64,000 nucleotides of DNA from Ailanthus altissimus (taxonomy: Eukaryota; Streptophyta; Magnoliopsida; Sapindales; Simaroubaceae): the NCBI GenBank assembly GCA_946807835.1, contig OX327683.1, positions 12,343,001-12,407,000 of the forward strand, in the 5' to 3' direction. The notes beneath the pieces are model-generated. The model saw nothing but the letters and a program-made list of their open reading frames with translations, had not been told where the DNA came from and did no database searches. The translations under genes and the position numbers were made by a program. Shown here piece by piece: positions 12,040 through 21,105 of this stretch (within the stretch, counting starts at the first letter, position 1; every line of letters begins with the position of its first letter).

Positions 12040-13007
12040 TGTTGTGTTCAATATGATAAAGTGTATTCATGATACATGCATATGATTGTGTTCATTGCTC
12101 ATTTTTCCTAATACATAACAATCATACATAATTATGTAGCGAAACTTGAAACTAATTTCCTAAGCAACAAACATACTGAAATTAAAGTCTTGTTGCACTA
12201 ACAAGTCTAGAAAATCATACCTTTGAAGCCTTTGGACATTTCTTTACTTAGAGCTCATATTGAAGTCAACTCTTGAACAATTATAGGTTTCAACAAAGTG
12301 GTGGGATTGAAACTCTAAAATGGCAGCATTGTTTGATTAATTTTCCATAGGATTCAATTTCAAAATCCTTTCAAAATTAGGTGGTTTGTAGATTTACAAA
12401 TTAGGGACCATCATGAATACATGTTATTAGAACTTGTTATTTATAGATAACAAATATGGGGGCTAAATACAATATTTACAAACCTTTAGCCACCTTATTC
12501 TTTGCATGGTTGACACTTCTCACTCATGCATCCCATGTTGCCAATTGTCAATCATGCAAAGCCCTAGTGTGCCATTTGTCAAACAAATAACCATGTGTCA
12601 AGATTTCCTTTGACATACAATAGGTACCTCTTTGCAACATTTACAAAGTATGTTTTTCATTTTTTAGAGAGGTCTTAAAACGTATCATGCTTTCTGAAAT
12701 CATCCTGAATCGAATTGTTCAATCTGTGTCGCTACCCCAGTGCTCAACGAGTATACTTCATATTATGAGACTCCCTAGGTTTACCTCTGTTTGTCTTACA
12801 GAGCACTTTCGTAAATGTGTGAACAATGCCCCACACACGTTACGGATATTACAGAACGGAGCATTGAAGCATACAAGTTAAGGTCAATCATATCCATATA
12901 ATTCTTTCGTCACCTATATCCTTGAAGAGAAGAGACACAGATCATCACAGTCAAATCTCTTTGTGCTCAACCATGAACTTATCTCTAAATTTTTATTTTC
13001 GTTAAAT

Positions 13008-13012
13008 AATAT
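13008..13012. repeat. Target-site duplication aatat (left)
   Basis: aatat directly precedes the tgataagg LTR start and is repeated at 19467-19471 directly after the 3' LTR end. Confidence 0.9.
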
Positions 13013-14368
13013 TGATAAGGCGTAATTGTATAAACTATTTTATCTTCCTAACTTGATATTTGTTCAATTTATCTCAATAATTGGGCTATTTATGCGTATT
13101 AATGTTGTTTTATAGGTTGAAGCATTATCGGAGCAAAAACACCGGAAAACGGACGCAAATCGGAGCATTAGAGATAAAAATACGAATGGGGGCACTGTTT
13201 GCTACAGATAAAAATACAGTGCAGCGCCGCAGCGCTGGATTTCAGCGCCGCGGCGCCGATTGCAGAAACTGGGCGCCGCAGCGCCAAATCGCAGCGCCGC
13301 GGCGCCGGGACCTGGGCAACAAGTTTTGACAGGTTCCTGAAAATCAGGAAACCCAAAAGCAACCCAAAATGCGCCCTAATTCCGTGCTCTTACCTATTTA
13401 TTTGCTCAAAACTTACATTTTGAGGGAGGACTCCAGCTGGGACAGCAGCTGGAAACACAAAGAAACACCTAACTTCTAAGTTTGAAGAAATCAAAGAGGA
13501 GGGAAGCAAGCTTCAACAACAAAGGCATTTGACAGGGATGTCTTCTTTTCTTTGATTCTTTACTTGTTGTAAGATGTTTAGTTTACATGTATTGATGGAA
13601 TTAGCTTCAAGATTGTGTAGTTTAATGATGGGCTAATTTCGTTCATCTAGGATTACATCCTTGAACTCATTATGTGATTGATTTTAGTTCTCTCTTTTAT
13701 GGTATTAATTCAGCTTTTGATATATTCATTGTGCTTGTGCTTAATGCTATTTGATTACTTGGCCAGTGGTTAAATTGATCTAGAAATGCTTAAATAAACT
13801 TGACAAAGGCATTTAGGTATTTAGTCTTAAGCATATTGATGCATGATCATAGTGTAGTACACTTGAGTTTCATATGAGATAGACATATACTCATAAGGCA
13901 TGTATGGCTCATAAAACTTGTGCTTAATGAATTTTGTTCAATTTATTTATCATAGACATATAGATATTTGATTGGATGGAATAGATTCACTTGACCTGCA
14001 AAAGAGGCTTGTGATGTGTTGAGTGTTTTGGTCAATATATCAAGTTGAGAACCAATAAACATCAAAGAGATTCTGCTGAATTTATTTGCATAATGGGGGA
14101 TAGTTTGTAATCCTAGGATTTCTCATATTGAATATAATTTGTTGGTAATTTAGTTTATCACTTAGCATAATTAAGTTGTTCTTTTACTTGAGTAGTTTAA
14201 TCATCATACATTAAATCATTTTCTGGATAATAGTAGAAAGACACCATTTCGGTACTTAAACTAGAAAAGATAAATCATTCTCTGTGGGATCGACACTCTA
14301 CTTATCATATATTACTTGTTGCGACAACGTGCACTTGCGCTAATTTGTGTTATAGAAATCACACAACA
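13013..14368 (+). repeat. 5' LTR of young element (1356 bp)
   Basis: Begins tgataaggcg and ends cacacaaca. It carries a GC-rich inverted-repeat block at 13221-13310, a ctatttattt promoter-like stretch near 13391 and a '...gggatcgacactctac' end. Relative to the 3' LTR, 44 bp after 'gctacag' are replaced here by 9 bp. Confidence 0.95.
13221..13310. repeat. GC-rich palindromic block in 5' LTR
   Basis: About 90 bp built from gcgccgc/gcggcgc units (cagcgccgcagcgctgg, ttcagcgccgcggcgcc, gggcgccgcagcgcc, gcagcgccgcggcgccggg) in a surrounding that is about 70% AT. The same block is at 18319-18408 in the 3' LTR with one change. It can fold into strong hairpins. Confidence 0.9.
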
Positions 14369-14374
14369 AGTTTT

Positions 14375-14392
14375 TGGCGCCGTTGCCGGGGA
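14375..14392 (+). promoter_or_regulatory. Primer binding site
   Basis: tggcgccgttgccgggga starts 6 nt after the LTR end. It is the standard primer site of many plant Ty3/gypsy elements, where a host tRNA starts minus-strand DNA synthesis. Confidence 0.9.
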
Positions 14393-14462
14393 ATGAAAAT
14401 TTTTTCTTATTTTAATACTGATATAAGTCTTTTCTGCTGTTAATTCAGATTTCTGTTTTTGT

Positions 14463-17258
14463 TTGCAGAAATTTCAGGTGTGTATGAGACGTTCTAGGAG
14501 CGTTGATCTAGCATACTTTGATCCTGAAATTGAGAGGACACTAAGAAGATTACGTCGAGACCAGAACCAAGTGACTAGCATGGAAGAGCAAAACCAGAAT
14601 GTTTGTGCAGAGCCAAGAGCCTTAAGAGACTATGCAGTTCCTTGGGTGAATGGCATACACTCGAGCATTCGCAGGCCAAATATCAATGCTAATAATTTTG
14701 AAATCAAGCCGGGGACTATTCGAATGCTTAAAGAATCAGTGCAGTTCAGCGGCTTCCCGAATGATGATCCCAACGAGCATATCACAAATTTCTTGGAAAT
14801 TTGTGACACATTCAAATACAATGGCGTGTCAGATGATGCCATAAGACTCAGGTTGTTTCCATTCTCCTTGAGGGACAAAGCAAAAAGTTGGTTAATATCA
14901 TCACCATCCGGTTCAATAACAACATGGGATGATTTGGCACAAAAGTTCTTAGCCAAGTTCTTCCCACCGGCCAAAACTGCAAAGATGCGTAATGATATTA
15001 CCTCTTTTGTACAACATGAGTCAGAATCATTGTATGAATCATGGGAGAGATTTAAGGATATGCTGAGAAAGTGTCCACATCATGGAGTTCCCAAATGGTT
15101 GTTGGTGCAAACATTTTATAATGGATTGGTGGGACATTTAAGAATGATTGTAGATGCAGCAGCTGGAGGGGCGTTAATGAGCAAGTCCACAGATGTGGCA
15201 TATGACTTGTTGGAAGAAATAGCCTTCAACAGCTACCAATGGCCATCAGAAAGAGTGAATCCAAGAAAAGTTGCTGGTGTGCATGAAATTGATGCACTCA
15301 CTTCCTTGACAGCACAAGTTAGTTTGTTGGCTAAGAAGATGGATACACTTGGAGTCAATGCAGTAAAAAGCCAACCACCAACTTGTGATTTTTGTGGAGA
15401 TAATCACCAAAATGGTCTATGCATGGAGACAGCACAATATGTAGGGAGTTACAATCAGCAGCAGCATAATCCCAACTTGAATTTTTACAATCCAGGGTGG
15501 AGGAATCATCCAAATTTTTCTTGGAATGATAATAACCAAGGGCAATCCTCAAAATCCATGAGTCCACCCAGATTTCAAATGCAGCAGCAGCAGCAACAAT
15601 TTCAGCAAGAAAAGAAACCTGGTGTTGAGGAATTGTTAATTCAATACATAAGGCAAACTGACCAACTTTTGCAAAGCCAATCAGCATCTCTTCGCACCTT
15701 AGAAAACCAAGTTGGTCAATTAGCTTCTGCAATGAACAACCGCCCTCAAGGGTCGTTACCGAGTAACACAGAAGTTAATCCAAAAGGTGACAAAGAGCAA
15801 TGCAAATCAATAACGTTGAGAAGCGGTAAAGAATTGCAAAACATTGTGGGAAGACCTAAATCATCAGCAGATGCAGAAAATTCTGCAGATACAGGAAATT
15901 CTGCAGATGCAGCAAATGCAGAATATGCAGAAAATTCTGCAGATGCAGCAAATTCTGCAGATGCAGAAAATTCTGCAGATGCAGAAAGTGCAGAAAATGC
16001 AGAAAATTCTGCAGATGCAGAAAGTGCAGAAAATTCTGCAAAGGGGAATGAAAAACAAGAAGATGGTGCAGCAAAAGAAAAGGTTATACAGAAAGAGAAG
16101 GTGCAGCCTTATAGACCACCACCATTTCCTCAGCGACTACAGAAGCAAAAGAAAGAGAAGCAGTTTACAAAGTTTCTGGAAATTTTTAAGAAACTGCACA
16201 TTAACATACCATTTGCAGATGCATTAGAGCAAATGCCTAGCTATGTTAAATTCATGAAGGACATTCTTTCAAGGAAAAAGAAGCTGGACGAGTATGAAAC
16301 TGTAGCGTTGACAGAAGAATGCAGTGCAATATTGCAGAAAAAATTGCCTCCAAAGCTCAAGGATCCAGGAAGTTTTACCATTCCTTGCACAATTGGAAAC
16401 CGGTATTTTGGTAAAGCTTTATGTGATCTAGGGGCTAGCATAAATTTGATGCCTTTGTCTATCTACAACCAGCTAGGATTGGGGGAAGCCAAGCCTACAA
16501 ATGTTACTTTACAACTTGCAGATCGTTCACTCACATACCCTAAAGGTGTGATTGAAGATGTGTTAGTTAAGGTAGATAAATTTATATTCCCAGCTGACTT
16601 CATTGTGTTGGATATGGAAGAGGATCTTGAAATTCCAATCATTTTGGGAAGACCTTTCTTAGCTACCGGTAGAACCTTGATTGATGTCCAAAAAGGAGAA
16701 CTTACTATGAGAGTGCAAGATGAAGAGGTGACGTTTAATGTGTTCAAAGCCATGGAATTTCCCAAGGAAGCAGATGAATGTTACTGCATCAGCATTATTG
16801 ACAGAGAAATTCAAAGGATATTCAACAGCCATTATAGCCAAGACTCTCTAGAAAATGCAGTCAAGGGTTACCTTAATCTACAGATTTCCAAGGATTATTC
16901 CCATTGTTTCCAAATGGACATGGTAATTCCGGATGAAATACAATTATCTCAGAGGCTAAAAGTGATAGAAGCCATTCAACATCAAGGTCATAAAAAGGCA
17001 TCATGGTACAGATTGATAACCAAGAAGAGGCAAAGTACTTTCACAAAGAAAACAGCAAAAATAGGCTATTGGAGTTCAATCTTCCAGTCTAAGATTAAAG
17101 TCTTTCTGGGAAGGCTCAAATCAAAAAGGTCAGAGATGCCACTTCAAGATTTTCTTATGGAGTTGTGGAAGTCGAAGAAAAAGAATGTTAACACCCGAAG
17201 ACATCGACTTAAGTTCCATAAGGGAGATGCCTCAGATATGCAGTTTGATCCTCATTGA
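14463..17258 (+). CDS. gag-pro: Gag-protease polyprotein of young gypsy element
   Basis: The only long intact gene here (931 codons). The ATG at 14484 (MRRSRSVDLAYFDPEIERTL) is an equally likely start and fits related proteins. Order: retrotransposon gag domain about residues 80-265 (PNDDPNEHITNFLEICDTF, FPFSLRDKAKSWL, KMRNDITSF, ESWERFKDMLRKCPHHG); a zinc-knuckle variant CDFCGDNHQNGLC (about 308-320); a glutamine run (about 372-382); a repeat tract of ENSADA-like units (about 468-526); a retropepsin-like protease with CDLGASINLMPLS (about 652-664) and IPIILGRPFL (about 724-733); and a lysine-rich tail ending MQFDPH. Gag packages the RNA and the protease matures it in cytoplasmic particles. 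The frame closes before any reverse transcriptase, and the tail SKIKVF...FDPH parallels that of element D. Codon integrity implies recent activity or packaging. Confidence 0.95.
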   Translation: MQKFQVCMRRSRSVDLAYFDPEIERTLRRLRRDQNQVTSMEEQNQNVCAEPRALRDYAVPWVNGIHSSIRRPNINANNFEIKPGTIRMLKESVQFSGFPNDDPNEHITNFLEICDTFKYNGVSDDAIRLRLFPFSLRDKAKSWLISSPSGSITTWDDLAQKFLAKFFPPAKTAKMRNDITSFVQHESESLYESWERFKDMLRKCPHHGVPKWLLVQTFYNGLVGHLRMIVDAAAGGALMSKSTDVAYDLLEEIAFNSYQWPSERVNPRKVAGVHEIDALTSLTAQVSLLAKKMDTLGVNAVKSQPPTCDFCGDNHQNGLCMETAQYVGSYNQQQHNPNLNFYNPGWRNHPNFSWNDNNQGQSSKSMSPPRFQMQQQQQQFQQEKKPGVEELLIQYIRQTDQLLQSQSASLRTLENQVGQLASAMNNRPQGSLPSNTEVNPKGDKEQCKSITLRSGKELQNIVGRPKSSADAENSADTGNSADAANAEYAENSADAANSADAENSADAESAENAENSADAESAENSAKGNEKQEDGAAKEKVIQKEKVQPYRPPPFPQRLQKQKKEKQFTKFLEIFKKLHINIPFADALEQMPSYVKFMKDILSRKKKLDEYETVALTEECSAILQKKLPPKLKDPGSFTIPCTIGNRYFGKALCDLGASINLMPLSIYNQLGLGEAKPTNVTLQLADRSLTYPKGVIEDVLVKVDKFIFPADFIVLDMEEDLEIPIILGRPFLATGRTLIDVQKGELTMRVQDEEVTFNVFKAMEFPKEADECYCISIIDREIQRIFNSHYSQDSLENAVKGYLNLQISKDYSHCFQMDMVIPDEIQLSQRLKVIEAIQHQGHKKASWYRLITKKRQSTFTKKTAKIGYWSSIFQSKIKVFLGRLKSKRSEMPLQDFLMELWKSKKKNVNTRRHRLKFHKGDASDMQFDPH
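15866..16041 (+). repeat. Coding minisatellite in gag-pro (ENSADA-type repeats)
   Basis: About ten in-frame copies of 'aattctgcagatgcag'-like units encode E/A-N-S-A-D-A hexamers with interspersed SAEN forms. It lies between the zinc knuckle and the protease. The antisense strand also looks open, a side effect of the repeat. Confidence 0.9.
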
Positions 17259-17384
17259 GTCAAAAAGGATAACGTCTAGCCAGAGACGAAAAATTAGGCG
17301 CTGTTTGGGAGGCAACCCAAGGTAAATATGTGTTGCATTAGTATTGGCATTTATTATTTTCAGTTTGATAAAAAAAAAAAAAAA

Positions 17385-17428
<44 letters not shown>

Positions 17429-18060
17429 AAAGAAAAAAAAGAAAGAAACAAAAAGAAAATTTGAGTTGCTATACCCCTAGCTTAAATGAAAAGAAAAGAA
17501 GAGCAACAAAATAGCTAGGGAATCAAAAGAAATAAGTTTGGGGGAAATTGGGTGGAAAACAATGGTTGGGTTTGAGTAACCTCAAGAGGAATGTGTGTTT
17601 ATGGTGTAAGTTGAGCCAAAATCGATCCATTTTATCATACCCTCACCCTAGCCATGCATTACAAGCTAACTAAAGTCCTATTTGATCCTTGATTATGTGT
17701 GTGTCTACATTAGTGGAGAGTGATGCGAAAAACAAGCATATAGAGTGTTAAATAAAAGCAAAAATCTCATTGAGACCATTTCATTATCTTATGTGCATAA
17801 ACTAATCCGAGCGCATGCTACTAATGATTTTATCTATTCACACACACACCAAGTAGGTCACTTGTGGGTTTGAATAAGTGTTGGATTAACATGTTGAACG
17901 GTTAAGATGTTTAGAATTTCCTTAAGAATAGTAGTCATGAGAAATTTTTGAGATAAATTACTAATCGTTTGCCAACCCAATGTTTTATATCTTTTTATTG
18001 TTTGTTGTCATTTTTTTGTGTTGTCCGTGTGCTCTCTTACTCGAGGACGAGCAAATATTT
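17259..18060 (+). other. 3' untranslated region of young element
   Basis: Holds the TTGGGaggcaaCCCAA hairpin motif (17305-17322), a long A-tract (17370-17425, interrupted by gt and followed by a-rich DNA), 'aagtttgggggaaattgggtgg' near 17539 and no gene. The expected place for pol or a second gene is empty. Confidence 0.85.
17305..17322 (+). other. Conserved TTGGGaggcaaCCCAAGG hairpin after gag-pro
   Basis: A 5-bp perfect stem (ttggg/cccaa) with a 6-nt loop 47 nt after the stop codon. A near-identical motif lies after the gag-pro end of element D (47021-47038, minus strand). Confidence 0.7.
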
Positions 18061-18075
18061 AAGTTTGGGGGTATT
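18061..18075 (+). promoter_or_regulatory. Polypurine tract
   Basis: aagtttgggggtatt immediately precedes the 3' LTR. The g-run is the expected primer for plus-strand synthesis. Confidence 0.8.
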
Positions 18076-19466
18076 TGATAAGGCGTAATTGTATAAACTA
18101 TTTTATCTTCCTAACTTGATATTTGTTCAATTTATCTCAATAATTGGGCTATTTATGCGTATTAATGTTGTTTTATAGGTTGAAGCATTATCGGAGCAAA
18201 AACACCGGAAAACGGACGCAAATCGGAGCATTAGAGATAAAAATACGAATGGGGGCACTGTTTGCTACAGTAACACTGTAGCTACAGTACACTGCTACAG
18301 TGGTGCTGTAGCAACAGTGCAGCGCCGCAGCGCTGGATTTCAGCGCCGCGGCGCCAATTGCAGAAACTGGGCGCCGCAGCGCCAAATCGCAGCGCCGCGG
18401 CGCCGGGACCTGGGCAACAAGTTTTGACAGGTTCCTGAAAATCAGGAAACCCAAAAGCAACCCAAAATGCGCCCTAATTCCGTGCTCTTACCTATTTATT
18501 TGCTCAAAACTTACATTTTGAGGGAGGACTCCAGCTGGGACAGCAGCTGGAAACACAAAGAAACACCTAACTTCTAAGTTTGAAGAAATCAAAGAGGAGG
18601 GAAGCAAGCTTCAACAACAAAGGCATTTGACAGGGATGTCTTCTTTTCTTTGATTCTTTACTTGTTGTAAGATGTTTAGTTTACATGTATTGATGGAATT
18701 AGCTTCAAGATTGTGTAGTTTAATGATGGGCTAATTTCGTTCATCTAGGATTACATCCTTGAACTCATTATGTGATTGATTTTAGTTCTCTCTTTTATGG
18801 TATTAATTCAGCTTTTGATATATTCATTGTGCTTGTGCTTAATGCTATTTGATTACTTGGCCAGTGGTTAAATTGATCTAGAAATGCTTAAATAAACTTG
18901 ACAAAGGCATTTAGGTATTTAGTCTTAAGCATATTGATGCATGATCATAGTGTAGTACACTTGAGTTTCATATGAGATAGACATATACTCATAAGGCATG
19001 TATGGCTCATAAAACTTGTGCTTAATGAATTTTGTTCAATTTATTTATCATAGACATATAGATATTTGATTGGATGGAATAGATTCACTTGACCTGCAAA
19101 AGAGGCTTGTGATGTGTTGAGTGTTTTGGTCAATATATCAAGTTGAGAACCAATAAACATCAAAGAGATTCTGCTGAATTTATTTGCATAATGGGGGATA
19201 GTTTGTAATCCTAGGATTTCTCATATTGAATATAATTTGTTGGTAATTTAGTTTATCACTTAGCATAATTAAGTTGTTCTTTTACTTGAGTAGTTTAATC
19301 ATCATACATTAAATCATTTTCTGGATAATAGTAGAAAGACACCATTTTGGTACTTAAACTAGAAAAGATAAATCATTCTCTGTGGGATCGACACTCTACT
19401 TATCATATATTACTTGTTGCGACAACGTGCACTTGCGCTAATTTGTGTTATAGAAATCACACAACA
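18076..19466 (+). repeat. 3' LTR of young element (1391 bp)
   Basis: Identical to the 5' LTR apart from two substitutions and the extra 35 bp at about 18270-18313. The extra DNA is a set of short palindromes such as cactgtagctacagt and cactgctacagtg. It is followed by the second aatat (19467-19471). Confidence 0.95.
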
Positions 19467-20278
19467 AATATCCACAAACACCTTTGCGATATTGTTTAAC
19501 CCTACAGAAAACTTTTTTTGGGGTCTTATACTTTTGGACAAAAGACTTCCTGAAATACATTTCTCAGAATATCAAGTTATATAATCACCTATATGAGCTG
19601 AGATATCCCATATCTATGTACGCTGAACTCTATGAGCATTAGACCATACCCAGCGACACCCAGTAGCTAGATTATGAACAGTCTCTGATATGCGTGTAAC
19701 CAAAGCATGGTGGATCACTCACAAGCCCACCATGACACTCAGATTAAAGGATCATGAATACTACTCAACTCGAGAAAACCCTCAATTGACGACTTTATGG
19801 GATGTCTATTGCAAGTCTTTATGAGTCTATTCAGTACCTAATCCTTTCTAAATACTTGTATACCCATACAAACTTTTTCTAAGCCCATGGTATGCTAAAA
19901 TCAACTATTTGGACAATCCAGTTATAGACATACACTGATCCGAAAGGAATACCTATTGACCTGTCTTGATAACCATGGATCAAAAATTATGTTTTTGAGA
20001 ACATACTACATAATGACATTTCTATGTACCATTTGCAACTTTTTACAACTATGTCATTACTAATATATTCTCGGGTCTTTGTCCCATTTCAGACAAGGTT
20101 CTAATTTTTAGAATTGCTAACTTTTAGTACTGACCCAAACCTTTTTAGATCAAACCCAAACTCCTTTAGATCTATAATGTCTATAAATGTTACAAACTTA
20201 CCATATAATTTTGAATTAACAATTATTATCGAAATGATCACTATTAAATATAATGGCACGTAAGCACCATCTCCAACA

Positions 20279-21105
20279 CAATGTGTAAGCGCAAGTGTAT
20301 ACTATCATGAACAAGTAATTGAGTGATGAGTAGAATTTCGATCCTACAATGGATTTGTGTGTATCTTTAACCAAATACTAAAATTATGTCTCCTTACCTT
20401 TATCTAGACAAATGTTAATTAGATTGTTTACACTAAAACTAAACATTAATAATGTTAATCAACCATAATTATGCAAATAATTAAGTGTGTTCACAATATA
20501 AAGAGTATCTAAGACTATAGCTATCCCTCAATATGATTTTTTATCTCAATTATTAATCCCTCAGTTTAATTATTAGCCACAACACGAACCTCATCACAAG
20601 CCTCTTCCGATGGTAGAGCAATTATACCTTAATCTACCAAATTTCTATATTCCAATAGTAATTCGAATAAATAAAGGTTCATTACAAACATGCCATATAG
20701 GTATATTCCTATCCTATATTGAAACTTGTAGATATACTCTATAATCATGCATTAATTTGTCTAAATCTAAACACTAGGATACATTTTCCAAATTTATCTA
20801 AGTGTTCCTTAATCATCGAATCACTATTGCTAGCATATTAAAAGCATTAATAACAACAAATTGAATAATAAATTGAGTTTATAATAATGGGATTAAACAA
20901 TTTGTGTATACATATTGAGTTCAAGTCTATAATCCTATATAATAAAATTATATCAACATAATAATAGTTTAATGGTTAAATAATAAGAATAAAACATGAT
21001 ACAACCAATCCAAACCACATTTATGAAGACAATATAGCCTCCAATCAAACCTTGAGCTTGGTTGAATCCTTCAATGATTAGTCAAAATGCTCTTGATTGT
21101 GTAAT
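20279..21105 (-). repeat. G1 left LTR, part 1
   Basis: Aligns with 29262-30104 of the right LTR ('caatgtgtaagcgcaagtg', 'ccctcaatatgattttt', 'cttggttgaatcc'). It is cut at gtaat (21101-21105) by solo LTR E copy 2 and resumes at 23309. Confidence 0.8.

Larger units (their letters stand above)
13013..19466 (+). mobile_element. Young non-autonomous gypsy element with gag-protease only (TR-GAG type)
   Basis: A complete 6454-bp element: 5' LTR, primer site, one gag-protease gene, 3' untranslated region, polypurine tract, 3' LTR and a perfect 5-bp target duplication (aatat). By eye the LTRs differ by two substitutions (g/a in the GC-rich block, c/t at 14250 versus 19348) and a 35-bp length difference, so insertion was recent. 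There is no reverse transcriptase, RNase H or integrase between 17259 and 18060. This matches the class of terminal-repeat elements that carry only gag-derived genes. Enzymes must come from another element in trans, probably an Athila-type relative. Confidence 0.92.
12054..20278 (-). mobile_element. LTR of family E, copy 1 (split by young gag-only element)
   Basis: An LTR of about 1766 bp once the nested element (13013-19466 plus one TSD copy) is removed. It starts tgataaagtg and ends ctccaaca. It aligns along its length with 30894-32623 and, inverted, with 21106-23303. Flanks are caata (12049-12053) and caatg (20279-20283), a 5-bp duplication with one change, placed inside the first bases of the G1 LTR. 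Comparison with copy 2, which has a TATA box in plus sense, gives minus sense here. No internal genes are attached, so it is a solo LTR. Confidence 0.8.

Noticed and set aside
13081..13423. Small open frames on both strands in the 5' LTR (and 18188-18460 in the 3' LTR)
   Set aside because: They exist because the GC-rich block lacks stop codons; no conserved domain, and LTR position explains the sequence.
14630..14974. 114-codon antisense frame in gag
   Set aside because: A shadow of the intact gag gene with no family signal.
15844..16227. Long open frames on both strands over the gag repeat tract
   Set aside because: They are by-products of the repeated 'aattctgcagatgcag' unit in the true gag-pro frame; the predicted proteins are low-complexity (QILQMQ, FLHLQN).
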